Assembly: GCA_964487565.1 (NCBI GenBank) | Contig: CAZARN010000010.1 | Location: 1 to 63,062, forward strand | DNA length: 63,062 nt | From: Phil1 sp964487565 | GTDB taxonomy: Bacteria > Bacillota > Clostridia > Christensenellales > CAG-138 | Reading direction: 5' to 3' | Shown here: one piece after another, positions 32,729-41,375 of the stretch | How the letters are laid out: every line of letters begins with the position of its first letter | Position numbering within the stretch: the first letter of the stretch is position 1 | Notes under the pieces: generated by a model | Seen by the model: only the letters and a program-made list of their open reading frames with translations | Databases searched by the model: none | Told to the model about the DNA's origin: nothing | Made by a program: the position numbers and the translations under genes

Positions 32729-33919
32729 ATGCCGCAGTTTTCGCACAGTCTTGACGGTATAACCGGAAGCGCTATCCGTGAGCTTTTCAAGCTGCTCGCC
32801 GCGGGGGACATAATATCCTTCGGCGGAGGCAACCCCTCGGCGGAGTCCTTCCCCGTCGATGAAATACGCATCATCGCAAACGAGCTGCTGCTCGAAAAAG
32901 GGCCTGAGATACTGCAATACGGCGCCACGGAGGGCTATGCCCCGCTCAGGCGCGCCGTCAACGAGCATATGCTCAAACCGCGCGGCGTCGACGTGCCCGA
33001 TTCGGCCATACTGCCCACGACAGGCTCCTCGCAGGCGATCGACCTCCTTTGCCGCGCCTATATAGACCCCGGCGACGTGATCCTCGTTGAAGCGCCCACT
33101 TTCCTGGGCGCGCTGCAGACGATGCGCATTTCGGGCGCAAAGCTTGTGGGCGTACCAAGCGACGACGAGGGCGTGATGGTGGATGAGCTCGAGCGCCTCA
33201 TGCGCCTCCATCATCCGAAGTTCTTCTATTGCATACCCACCTTCCAGAACCCCTCCGGCCGCACGATAGGCGTTGAGCGCAGGCAAAAGATCGCGCAGCT
33301 TGCGGAGGAATACGACGTGACGGTCGTCGAGGACGATCCGTATTACGCGCTCCGCTTCAGCGGACAGGAGCTGCCCCCGATAAAGCATTTTGACAGGCAC
33401 GACCGCGTTGTGCTGCTCAACAGCTTTTCAAAGACGATGAGCCCCGGCATGCGCGTCGGCGCGGCGGTAGGCCCCGCCGATCTCATACGCAAGATGATAA
33501 TCATCAAGCAGGGCGCGGACACGATAACCCCGACCCTCATGCAGGCAATCGCCGCGGAGTTTCTCACCCGCGGGCTGCTCGGCCCTCAGCTCGCGCGCAT
33601 ATGCCCCGCTTACGGACGCCGCCTCGACACGATGCTTTCCGCCATGGATGAATACTTTCCCGAGGAGTGCGCATACACGCGGCCCGAAGGCGGTCTTTTC
33701 GTCTGGGGCGAATGCCGCGCGCTCGATATGCTTGCGCTCGTCACCCGCGCGACGGGCGAGAAGAAGGTCGCATACATCCCCGGCGTTCACTTTTTCAGCG
33801 ATCCCGCGGGGCACGAAGGCACCTTCCGCCTCAATTTCTCCGGCTGTCCGATCGAGGATATCCCCGTGGGCATCCAAAGGCTCGGCGATCTGATGAAGGA
33901 CGTGCTTTTGAAAAAATGA
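32729..33919 (+). CDS. PLP-dependent aminotransferase, class I/II (2-aminoadipate type)
   Basis: A 396-residue transaminase close to the LysN/2-aminoadipate and MocR-related group, without a DNA-binding domain. It has the N-terminal ISFGGGNPSAESFP, the substrate-side TPTFQNPSGR-like segment (IPTFQNPSGRTIG), ED-DPYYALRF and the Schiff-base lysine in NSFSKTMSPGMRVG (about 238). It transfers amino groups between 2-oxoglutarate and amino acids; exact substrate unknown. GGAGGTT is the ribosome site. It directly follows the phage-like cassette and ends at a terminator. Confidence 0.9.
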   Translation: MPQFSHSLDGITGSAIRELFKLLAAGDIISFGGGNPSAESFPVDEIRIIANELLLEKGPEILQYGATEGYAPLRRAVNEHMLKPRGVDVPDSAILPTTGSSQAIDLLCRAYIDPGDVILVEAPTFLGALQTMRISGAKLVGVPSDDEGVMVDELERLMRLHHPKFFYCIPTFQNPSGRTIGVERRQKIAQLAEEYDVTVVEDDPYYALRFSGQELPPIKHFDRHDRVVLLNSFSKTMSPGMRVGAAVGPADLIRKMIIIKQGADTITPTLMQAIAAEFLTRGLLGPQLARICPAYGRRLDTMLSAMDEYFPEECAYTRPEGGLFVWGECRALDMLALVTRATGEKKVAYIPGVHFFSDPAGHEGTFRLNFSGCPIEDIPVGIQRLGDLMKDVLLKK

Positions 33920-33960
33920 CCCGGCGCGCCGTTAAGGCGTCGTCGCGTCAACACAACTAC

Positions 33961-33994
33961 AAGCGCCGCAAAGCCATGGCTTTGCGGCGCTTTT
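33961..33994. terminator. Perfect 32-bp palindrome between convergent genes
   Basis: 33961-33992 equals its own reverse complement (half AAGCGCCGCAAAGCCA) and is followed by T on the plus side. It terminates the aminotransferase gene and probably the convergent hydratase gene. Confidence 0.8.
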
Positions 33995-34011
33995 ATCATG
34001 CTTTGTCCGGT

Positions 34012-36267
34012 TTATTTTTTCGCGTTCTCCGCGGCGTAATAATTCATCAGGCAGCCGTCGAGAAGGATCTGCTTCTCATCCGCCGTGAGGCCCTTCACAT
34101 AAAGGGTAACGTCGTCCACCGCGCCCGACTTTCTGATCACCTTGCCCGGTATGCGCTCAACGCCGTTCTCAACCGCGGCGCGCACGCCCGGCACGAACAC
34201 CATGTCGCCCGGTTCATAGTCGAACTTCGCGTCCGCATCGAGCGTGAAGGGCAGTATGCCCCAGTTGATGCAGTTGCTGCGATAGCGCTTCGTCGCATAT
34301 TCATAGCAGATGTTAGCATAGCCGCCGAGCACCTTCTGGCAGGAGGCCGCCTGCTCGCGCGCGGAGCCGTCGCCCGGCTTGTTGGCGAATATGGCGGAGC
34401 CTGTGGAGGTCGTGTCGATGAGCTTTTGCGCGTCGCCGACCTTGGAGAGCGCGTCCATGAGCTTCTGCGGCTTTTTGCCCGCGATGCGCTCATCCTCAAC
34501 GGCCTTCGTCTGCTTGCTGCGGCCGACGTATTCCGGCACGCGGCGCGACAGGGTGAACTCCGCAAGGCGAAGCGGGTTGGAACGGTAGCTCGATGTTTCG
34601 CCGGAGGGGATAAGCTCATCCGTCGTGGTTACGGGATCCGTGATGACCGCCGCAAGCTCCACGAGCAGGTTCTCATTGAGGGCGTACATCTTGGGCCAGT
34701 CGGTTATGTTGGGCCCGAGGCGCAGCTCTTCGGACGGTATCGGATGGCCGAAGCCGTTATACACGCGCTTTTCGTATACCGAGGGATCGAACTGATATTC
34801 GATCTCGGGCATATCGTACTCGACGTCCGTCGCGGCGGTGATCACGCCGTGGTTGCGCGCAGTGGCCGCGATGGAGCGAGCGTCCATGAGGGCGACCGTC
34901 GCGATCTGGCCCTCGCCGGGCTTTGAGCCTTCGCGGTTGGGGAAGTTGCGCGTGGTGTGGCGCAGCGAAAGGCCGTTGTTCGAGGGAACATCCCCCGCGC
35001 CGAAGCACGGGCCGCAGAAGCACGGCTTTATTATCGCGCCCGCCTCAAGCAGCTTGTCGCTCGTGCCGTCGCGGTTGATGGCGAGGTTCACCGGCACGCT
35101 CATCGGATAAACGCTCATCGAGAAATATCCGTTGCCGACGTCGCCGCCGTCCATTATTGCCGCGGCCTCGACAAGGTTGTCGTATGTGCCGCCCGCGCAG
35201 CCCGCGATGATGCCCTGATCGGCAAGCACTGTGCCGTCCTTCTGAACCTTGGAAACAAGATCGGTATGCGCTTTGGGGAATTTCTTCGCGGCCTCGGCCT
35301 CCACCTCGGCAAGCAGCTCCTTCGCATGGGCGTTGAACTCATGGATGGTATGCGCCTTGGAGGGATGGAACGGCAGGGCGATCATCGATTCCATGCTGTC
35401 GAGATCGATGGTTATCATGCTGTCATAATAGGCGGTCCTGCCGGGCTTGAGCTGCCTGTAATCCTCGGGACGGCCGTAAACTTCATAATAATGCCGAACC
35501 TTTTCATCGGTTTCCCATATGGATGAAAGGCAGGTGGTCTCAGTCGTCATGACGTCTATGCCGTTGCGGAATTCGACGGGCAGCGCGGCAAGGCCGGGGC
35601 CTGTGAACTCGAGCACCTTGTTTTTGACAAAGCCGTTTTCAAACGTGGCGGCCACGAGGGCGAGCGCAACGTCATGCGGGCCAATGCCGCGGCGCGGCGT
35701 GCCCTTGAGATACACGAGAACGACCTCCGGCGCGTTGACGTCATAGGTGTTCTTCAAAAGCTGCTTCACAAGCTCCGGCCCGCCTTCGCCGACGCCCATC
35801 GTGCCAAGGGCGCCATAGCGCGTGTGGGAATCGGAGCCGAGTATCATGCTGCCGCACTTGGCCATGGCCTCGCGGGCATAGCTGTGGATGACGCTCTGGT
35901 TTGCAGGAACATAAATGCCGCCGTATTTTTTCGCGGCGGAAAGGCCGAACACATGATCGTCCTCATTGATGGTGCCGCCGACGGCGCAAAGGCTGTTGTG
36001 GCAGTTGGTCATCGCGTAAGGCAGCGGGAACTCCGTGAGACCGGAAGCGCGCGCCGTCTGGATTATGCCGACATAGGTTATGTCGTGGGACATGAGACAG
36101 TCGAACTTGATGCGCAGCTTTTTGGGATCGTCGGAAACGTTGTGCGCACGAAGTATGCGGTATGCTATCGTCTGTTCACGGCCCTCGTCCGGGGTCATGC
36201 TCACGGGGGCGTTCTCCTGCACCTTCCCGTCGACGAGATACACGCCATGCGAGGTCAGCTCGATCAT
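34012..36267 (-). CDS. Aconitase-family hydratase (YbhJ-like)
   Basis: A 751-residue [4Fe-4S] hydratase of the aconitase superfamily. The N-terminal half shows GSDSHTRYGALGTMGVGEGG; cluster cysteines are at CAGGTYDN (about 357) and CFCGPC (about 417); the swivel domain follows with SCQKVLGGYANICYEYATKRYRSNCINWG. Length and layout match the YbhJ group of uncharacterised hydratases rather than AcnA or AcnB. It may be the cell's citrate/isocitrate enzyme or act on another hydroxy acid. Promoter at 36317-36345; ribosome site AAGGAG. Confidence 0.85.
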   Translation of the reverse strand: MIELTSHGVYLVDGKVQENAPVSMTPDEGREQTIAYRILRAHNVSDDPKKLRIKFDCLMSHDITYVGIIQTARASGLTEFPLPYAMTNCHNSLCAVGGTINEDDHVFGLSAAKKYGGIYVPANQSVIHSYAREAMAKCGSMILGSDSHTRYGALGTMGVGEGGPELVKQLLKNTYDVNAPEVVLVYLKGTPRRGIGPHDVALALVAATFENGFVKNKVLEFTGPGLAALPVEFRNGIDVMTTETTCLSSIWETDEKVRHYYEVYGRPEDYRQLKPGRTAYYDSMITIDLDSMESMIALPFHPSKAHTIHEFNAHAKELLAEVEAEAAKKFPKAHTDLVSKVQKDGTVLADQGIIAGCAGGTYDNLVEAAAIMDGGDVGNGYFSMSVYPMSVPVNLAINRDGTSDKLLEAGAIIKPCFCGPCFGAGDVPSNNGLSLRHTTRNFPNREGSKPGEGQIATVALMDARSIAATARNHGVITAATDVEYDMPEIEYQFDPSVYEKRVYNGFGHPIPSEELRLGPNITDWPKMYALNENLLVELAAVITDPVTTTDELIPSGETSSYRSNPLRLAEFTLSRRVPEYVGRSKQTKAVEDERIAGKKPQKLMDALSKVGDAQKLIDTTSTGSAIFANKPGDGSAREQAASCQKVLGGYANICYEYATKRYRSNCINWGILPFTLDADAKFDYEPGDMVFVPGVRAAVENGVERIPGKVIRKSGAVDDVTLYVKGLTADEKQILLDGCLMNYYAAENAKK

Positions 36268-36316
36268 GTTGATTCTCCTTAATTATTTAGATTTAGAGCC
36301 TCATGGGGCTGAGTTT

Positions 36317-36345
36317 ATCTTAGTCAAAATGCAAAATCTTTTCAA
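36317..36345 (-). promoter_or_regulatory. Promoter of the hydratase gene
   Basis: Minus strand TTGAAA (36340-36345), 17 bases, TAAGAT (36317-36322). The start would be near 36310, giving a leader of about 43 bases that includes AAGGAG. Confidence 0.65.
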
Positions 36346-36420
36346 TAGCGTCAAAGCATATATACCTGTATACATTCTGCATCCCGACATACAACCGCTG
36401 TGGCGCGGCGCGTATATTCA

Positions 36421-36429
36421 TGGTATAAT
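36421..36429 (+). promoter_or_regulatory. Extended -10 promoter of a leaderless gene
   Basis: TGgTATAAT with TATAAT at 36424-36429. Only 7 bases separate it from ATG 36437, so the transcript should begin at or next to the start codon. No convincing -35 is seen, as usual for extended -10 promoters. Confidence 0.6.
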
Positions 36430-36436
36430 CCTATCC

Positions 36437-37819
36437 ATGGAAACAAAAACCGAAATCGCGATAACCGCGTCGCTTTCAGGCGTGCTTGCGGCGCTGTTCA
36501 TATGGAGGGCCCTCGTATCGGACGCATCGCTGCTTGGCGTTTTCACCGGCGCCGCGCTTGCGTTGCTTTTCGTGTTCTGCCTCATCCGCTTCGTGCACGC
36601 CTTCGGCCTCTTCCACACGAAGGACGCCGCCATCCCGCCGGACGCGGCTTTGGGCGAGCGCAGCCTTCGCCGCGAGCGGAGACATCCCTGGGCCGAGATC
36701 GTGATGTTCATGCTCATCACGCGCGTTTTCCTTTATGTCGCCGCTTATGCCGCGTATTATATCGCGCGCGACGCATATCCGGGCGGCATATTCGACACTC
36801 TGCGCACGATCTGGCTCCGTTCGGATTCGCCGAGCTATCTCGGCATATCGGAGCGCTGGTATGTCACCGTCGGCGACCCGCGCTTCCACATCGTATTCTT
36901 CCCGTTCTATCCCGTCGTGTGCGCTCCGCTCAACCTTGTCACGGGCAACTCCTTTGCCTCCGCGATGATCGTTTCAAACCTTTCCTCCGTCGCGGCCGCC
37001 ATCCTCGCATACGAAACCGCGGCGCTTGACATGCCCCGCGGCACGGCCCTCCGGGCGATGAAATATCTTTTCATCCTGCCTGCGGCGTTCTTCTTCGCGG
37101 CGCCGATGACGGAGGGGCTTTTCGTGCTGCTGTGCCTTGCGTGCGTTTATCTCGTGCGCAAAAAGCACTACCTTTTCGGCTGTATATTCGGCGCGCTTGC
37201 AGGCTTCACAAGAAGCGTGGGCGGCCTTCTCATCATATTCGCTTTCTCCGAGTGGCTTTATGAGCTTTTATCCGAAAGACGCGCCGGTACGCTTCGTCAA
37301 AACGCAAAAACGCACGTCCTTCGTGCGCTCTGCCTTTTGATAATCCCGTGCGGTCTTTTGGGTTATCTGTATATCAATTATGCCGTTACGGGCAGTCCCT
37401 TCACATTCATGAAATATCAAAGCGAGCACTGGAGTCAGGGCTTCGGCTTCTTCTTCGAGTCCGCTGCCACGCAGATCGAGCATTTAGTATCAAGTCTCGG
37501 CGCGGGCGATCTTTCAAAGGTGTTCGGGCTGTGGCTGCCTAATCTTGTGTACAGCTTCGGCGCGCTTGCGATCGTATACGCCGGTTCAAGGAAGCTGCGT
37601 CCTTCATACACGGCGTTTTTCCTCGTATATTTCGTCGTGGCCTGCGGGGCCACATGGCTTTTGAGCTCCCCGCGCTATCTCACGGCGGCGTTCCCGCTCG
37701 CGTTCGCCATGGCTTCGATCACCGACACGCCGAAACGCGACACGGCCGCAACGCTCATATGCCTCGTTCTGCTGGTGCTCTATCTTGCCATGTACGCAAA
37801 CGGTCAATATGTTTATTGA
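36437..37819 (+). CDS. PIG-V-like membrane mannosyltransferase family protein
   Basis: A 460-residue integral membrane protein with about 10-12 helices. The region WLRSDSPSYLGISERWY followed by FFPFYPVV matches the GT-C glycosyltransferase PIG-V family (acidic loop after the first helices, then FFPLYP). It would transfer a lipid-linked sugar on the outer face of the membrane. ATG 36437 is the only sensible start: upstream frame is promoter DNA, and no ribosome site exists, so translation is likely leaderless. It converges with the ABC operon with a 9-base gap. Confidence 0.75.
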   Translation: METKTEIAITASLSGVLAALFIWRALVSDASLLGVFTGAALALLFVFCLIRFVHAFGLFHTKDAAIPPDAALGERSLRRERRHPWAEIVMFMLITRVFLYVAAYAAYYIARDAYPGGIFDTLRTIWLRSDSPSYLGISERWYVTVGDPRFHIVFFPFYPVVCAPLNLVTGNSFASAMIVSNLSSVAAAILAYETAALDMPRGTALRAMKYLFILPAAFFFAAPMTEGLFVLLCLACVYLVRKKHYLFGCIFGALAGFTRSVGGLLIIFAFSEWLYELLSERRAGTLRQNAKTHVLRALCLLIIPCGLLGYLYINYAVTGSPFTFMKYQSEHWSQGFGFFFESAATQIEHLVSSLGAGDLSKVFGLWLPNLVYSFGALAIVYAGSRKLRPSYTAFFLVYFVVACGATWLLSSPRYLTAAFPLAFAMASITDTPKRDTAATLICLVLLVLYLAMYANGQYVY

Positions 37820-37828
37820 CGCCGCGGC

Positions 37829-38563
37829 TCACGCCTCTGCGTTTTTCATCCTGTGACTGAAGCACAATGACGCGATCAAAGCGATCAAAGCGGTGTAACC
37901 AAGCACGACGGCGATATGTCCCCATATGCCCTCTGTGCCGGAAAGCGCGCAGCGCACCGCGTCCACGGCGTGGGCGAACGGCATCATGTAACACGCCCTG
38001 CGAAAGCCTTCACCGACCAGATCAAGCGCGAACCATGTGCCGGAGAGCAGCGTTGCCGCGTTGATTATCAGGCTCGCAATCCCGCCAACCTGTTTGTCGC
38101 TCATCAGCGTGCCCATCAGTATGCCCAGCGCGATGTACATCAGCGCCGCAGGCAAAAGCGCCGCAAGCGCATAAAGCATGTTCACCGACAATTCAAGCCC
38201 CATCGCCATTGCGGCGGCAAAACAGAACACGCCCTCGATGAGCGCCATGAGTATGAGCGGCAGCGAATAGCCGGCGATGAACTCCCACGCGCGCATAGGG
38301 GATGCGAACACGCGCATCAGGAACGAGCTGCACCTGTCCTTGGCGACAAGAAGCCCCCCAAAGAGCGAAAGGAACGCAAGGCTGAACACCGCCATCCCCG
38401 GCGCGAACCCCTCGATCGCAAACGGCGCGCCCGGTATTTTCCGGTTTATCACGCTCATCAGCACGATCAGCACCACCGGCAGCCCTATGCCGAAAATATA
38501 CGTCAGCGGATCGCGCATGAGCTCCTTTTGCGTGCGCGACGCAAATACGATCGTTCTTTTCAT
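37829..38563 (-). CDS. ABC-2 type permease
   Basis: A 244-residue exporter permease with six membrane helices (for example ALAALLPAALMYIALGILMGTLMSD and VVLGYTALIALIASLCF). It belongs to the ABC-2 group that pairs with a single-domain ATPase to export drugs, lipids or polysaccharides. It is the last gene of a three-gene operon with 4-base overlaps (regulator, ATPase, permease). Substrate unknown. Confidence 0.88.
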   Translation of the reverse strand: MKRTIVFASRTQKELMRDPLTYIFGIGLPVVLIVLMSVINRKIPGAPFAIEGFAPGMAVFSLAFLSLFGGLLVAKDRCSSFLMRVFASPMRAWEFIAGYSLPLILMALIEGVFCFAAAMAMGLELSVNMLYALAALLPAALMYIALGILMGTLMSDKQVGGIASLIINAATLLSGTWFALDLVGEGFRRACYMMPFAHAVDAVRCALSGTEGIWGHIAVVLGYTALIALIASLCFSHRMKNAEA

Positions 38564-39294
38564 ATTTCCGCCTCCGCAGCGTCCGTTATCTTCAAAAACG
38601 CCTGTTCGATATCCTGCGTCGCGCTTTGCTCCATCAGCTCGCGCGCCGTGCCGAGGGCAAGCAGTCTGCCCTCGTGCATTATGCCGATCCTGTCCGCAAG
38701 CGCCTGAGCCTCCTCAAGATAATGGGTGGTAAGCACCACCGTGACTTTGGTCCTGAGGCTTTCAATGACCGTCCACAGATCGCGCCGCGCGCGCACGTCA
38801 AGTCCAAGCGTGGGCTCGTCGAGGAAAAGCACCTCTGGCTTTGATATGAGCGCCATCGCGATGGAAAGCCTGCGCTGCATGCCGCCCGAAAGCGTTTTTG
38901 CCATGTCGTCCGCGCGCTCCTCAAGCTTGAACGATCCTGCCAGCTCGTCAGCAAGGCGCATGCTCTCCTTCCGGCCGGCGCCGTATATCCCCGCCATGAA
39001 GGCGAGGTTCTCGCGCACGGTGAGATTCGGCGCTATGGCCGTTTCCTGCGGCGATATGTTGTTGAGCGCCTTCACCGCCGGCGCGTCGTGCACTATGCTT
39101 TTGCCCATGATGAGCGCGTCGCCGCCGCTCGGCGGCAAAAGACAGCACAGCATCCGTATCGTCGTTGTTTTTCCTGCGCCGTTCACACCGAGCAGCGCGA
39201 AAAGCTCTCCCTCCTTCACGGTGAGGTCGAGTCCGTCCACGGCCGTGCGCGCGCCGAAGCGCTTCGTGAGGCCTTTGATTTCTATCGAGTTCAT
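38560..39294 (-). CDS. ABC transporter ATP-binding protein
   Basis: A 244-residue ATPase with Walker A GVNGAGKTT, Q-loop QETAIAPNLTVREN, signature LSGGMQRR, Walker B VLFLDEPTLGLD and H-loop VLTTHY. It resembles DrrA/CcmA-type ATPases of ABC-2 exporters. It overlaps the AbrB-like regulator upstream and the permease downstream by 4 bases each, which fixes the subunit ratio by coupling. Confidence 0.93.
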   Translation of the reverse strand: MNSIEIKGLTKRFGARTAVDGLDLTVKEGELFALLGVNGAGKTTTIRMLCCLLPPSGGDALIMGKSIVHDAPAVKALNNISPQETAIAPNLTVRENLAFMAGIYGAGRKESMRLADELAGSFKLEERADDMAKTLSGGMQRRLSIAMALISKPEVLFLDEPTLGLDVRARRDLWTVIESLRTKVTVVLTTHYLEEAQALADRIGIMHEGRLLALGTARELMEQSATQDIEQAFLKITDAAEAEI

Positions 39295-39518
39295 TTTTTC
39301 TCCCTGTCGGCCGCGCCTGTTATCCCGCTGAAAAGCGCGTTGAGCGCTTCGCTTGTGAACACGGCAAGCCCGGTGCCTTCTTCACCGCCGACCATCAGCA
39401 TGTCGCCCGGTTTTATGTTGAACATGTCCCTCGCGTCCTTCGGTATCACGATCTGGCCCTTTTCACCGACCTTTACCGTGCCGAAAAGCCACCTTCCGTC
39501 AGGCCCCTGTATTTTCAT
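39291..39518 (-). CDS. AbrB/SpoVT-type transcriptional regulator
   Basis: A 75-residue regulator with the swapped-hairpin AbrB domain: GTVKVGEKGQIVIPKDARDM then FNIKPGDMLMV. These form dimers that bind DNA. Start 39518 has GGGAGGG 8 bases upstream; the longer start at 39548 lies in the promoter and has no ribosome site. As first gene of the ABC operon with a palindrome over its promoter, it is likely an autorepressor. Confidence 0.88.
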   Translation of the reverse strand: MKIQGPDGRWLFGTVKVGEKGQIVIPKDARDMFNIKPGDMLMVGGEEGTGLAVFTSEALNALFSGITGAADREKK

Positions 39519-39546
39519 GCTTGCGCCCTCCCGAGTTAGTTTATTC

Positions 39547-39589
39547 ATACTGGTATGACCAGTATAACATTTCTAACTCACATTATCAA
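39547..39589 (-). promoter_or_regulatory. Promoter and operator of the AbrB-ABC operon
   Basis: Minus strand TTGATA (39584-39589), 17 bases, TATACT (39561-39566). A 19-bp palindrome ATACTGGT-ATG-ACCAGTAT (39547-39565) overlaps the -10 and the expected start site. That is the classical position for a repressor operator; the AbrB-like protein encoded next is the obvious candidate. Confidence 0.75.
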
Positions 39590-39709
39590 TATCCGCACGT
39601 TAAAATGTGATAAAACTGTCACGGCGGAAAATGGCTGTTCCAATGTGAGCGCAGGTGATGTTATAATAAAATCGGAAAAAAAGAGTATTATGATAAACCG
39701 GAGGGCGTG

Positions 39710-40318
39710 ATGCGCCGTATTTGTATATTTGCCGCCTCGTCGGGCAAGGTCGAAAGCGTTTACACGGACGCAGCGTATGAGCTGGGCGTGCTGTTTGCAA
39801 AGAATGACCTGGAGCTTGTTTTCGGCGGGGGCACGACCGGGCTCATGGGCGCGTGCGCGCGCGGCGTGAAAAGCGCCGGCGGCCGCGTCGTCGGCGTGAT
39901 ACCGAAAAAGCTCAACGTGCCCGGGATCGCGTTCGAGCACTGCGACGAGCTGATCGTGACCGCCGATATGCACGAACGCAAAGCCGTCATGGAGAAGCTG
40001 AGCGACGGATATGTCGTGCTGCCGGGCGGTTTCGGCACGCTCGAGGAAATGATGGAGGTGCTCACCCTCAATCAGCTTGGCTATATTTCAGCGCCGGTGG
40101 TCATATTTAACACAAAAGGGTTTTACGATATGCTTTTTGCGCAGTTCAACACCTTTGTGGAGCGCGGCTTCACGGATGAGCGCTGTCTTGCGCTGCTCGC
40201 GGCGGCGGATACGCCGCAGGGTTGCGTCGAAAAGCTTTTAGGCTTCTCGGCGCCGGAATTGCCCGACAAGATAAGGGATGCGATAAGAGACAATGAAAAA
40301 GGCGGAAACAGCAAGTGA
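39710..40318 (+). CDS. LOG family (TIGR00730-type) Rossmann protein
   Basis: A 202-residue protein with the LOG motifs GGGTTGLMG (about 43) and PGGFGTLEEMMEVL (about 106). LOG enzymes are nucleotide 5'-monophosphate phosphoribohydrolases; the bacterial members release free bases and are named after cytokinin activation in plants. ATG 39710 follows GGAGGG by 4 bases; GTG 39707 is less likely. A TATAAT at 39662-39667 is the probable -10. The neighbouring uridine kinase supports a nucleotide-metabolism link. Confidence 0.9.
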   Translation: MRRICIFAASSGKVESVYTDAAYELGVLFAKNDLELVFGGGTTGLMGACARGVKSAGGRVVGVIPKKLNVPGIAFEHCDELIVTADMHERKAVMEKLSDGYVVLPGGFGTLEEMMEVLTLNQLGYISAPVVIFNTKGFYDMLFAQFNTFVERGFTDERCLALLAAADTPQGCVEKLLGFSAPELPDKIRDAIRDNEKGGNSK

Positions 40319-40694
40319 CATAATGGTGTGCGTCACAAATCAGCGCTCCTGTGACAAGCTGATGGCGCGCGGGGTGGAGCTTGGCGCGGGCGCAGGCGCG
40401 CGGCTGCATGTCGTGCACTGCGTCGAGACGGGCCGCAAATTCATGAACTCCGCCTTTGAAAGCGACGCCATCGAATATCTTTTCACCGCGGCACAGCTTG
40501 CGGGCGCGGATCTTTCGCTGCTGCGGGCGGAAAACGTGGACGACGCGCTCGTCGAATACGCGCTCCGAAACGGCATTTCCCTCATCGTCCTCGGCGAGGG
40601 CAACGCCGGCACAAATCCCAAGGATCACATCGCGATGCGGCTTCAGCGCCGCCTGCCAGGCGTGATGTTCGACATCGTGCCGATGAAAGATTGA
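40293..40694 (+). CDS. Universal stress protein (UspA)-like domain protein
   Basis: A 133-residue single-domain protein with the Usp fold: ARLHVVHCVE, a middle helix and ISLIVLGEGNAGTNPKDHIAMRLQRRLPG, comparable to the Usp ATP-binding GSxxG region but altered. The Usp domain of KdpD is a similar match. It overlaps the LOG gene by 26 bases; ATG 40323 is an alternative start. Neither has a clear ribosome site, so it is probably translated by coupling. Role unknown. Confidence 0.7.
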   Translation: MKKAETASDIMVCVTNQRSCDKLMARGVELGAGAGARLHVVHCVETGRKFMNSAFESDAIEYLFTAAQLAGADLSLLRAENVDDALVEYALRNGISLIVLGEGNAGTNPKDHIAMRLQRRLPGVMFDIVPMKD

Positions 40695-40720
40695 TTGAAT
40701 ATAAAGGAGAAGATACGGCC

Positions 40721-41374
40721 ATGATAATCGTCGGGATATGCGGGGCGAGCGGAAGCGGCAAAAGCACCCTCGCGCGCGAGATCGCGGAGTCGCTCACATG
40801 CGAGGCCGTGATCATCGGTCAGGACTGTTATTACCGCAATCACGCCGAAATGACCTTTGAAGAGCGGATACACATCAACTATGACGAGCCGGACGCATTC
40901 GATTACGACCAGCTTGCGGCCGACGTGGCCGCGCTCTCCGAGGGAAGAAGCGTCACGCGCAAGGGTTACGACTATACCAACCATCTGCGCGCGGATACGG
41001 AAGAGCTCATTCCACCGCCGGATGTTCTCATCCTCGAGGGGATACACATGTTCCGCGACGCGCGCATCAACCGCATGATGAGCCTCAAGGTCTACATGCA
41101 CGTTGACAAGGATATCTGTCTGCTGCGCCGCATAAAGCGCGACATCCGCGCGCGCGGCCGCTCCATCGAAAACATATCGGAGCAGTACCTTGCCACCGTC
41201 AAGCCCATGTATGAGGAATACATCAGCAAATATATCGACGACGCCGATTTCGCCGTCATGCGGGGCGGCAAAAACCGCATGGCGATCGACGCGATAAGCG
41301 CCTATATTTCGGCGAAGCTTCTTGCGGAAAAATTCGACAGGGAGAACGGGCGTCCTTCGGCGCCCACGGTTTGA
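40721..41374 (+). CDS. udk: Uridine kinase
   Basis: A 217-residue nucleoside kinase phosphorylating uridine/cytidine with ATP or GTP. P-loop GASGSGKSTLA is at the N-terminus, followed by IIGQDCYYRN, the substrate region NYDEPDAFDYDQL and the lid RIKRDIRARGR. Start 40721 is chosen because AAAGGAG lies about 11 bases upstream and the P-loop then sits at its usual position. The next gene starts 1 base after the stop. Confidence 0.92.
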   Translation: MIIVGICGASGSGKSTLAREIAESLTCEAVIIGQDCYYRNHAEMTFEERIHINYDEPDAFDYDQLAADVAALSEGRSVTRKGYDYTNHLRADTEELIPPPDVLILEGIHMFRDARINRMMSLKVYMHVDKDICLLRRIKRDIRARGRSIENISEQYLATVKPMYEEYISKYIDDADFAVMRGGKNRMAIDAISAYISAKLLAEKFDRENGRPSAPTV

Positions 41375-41375
41375 T

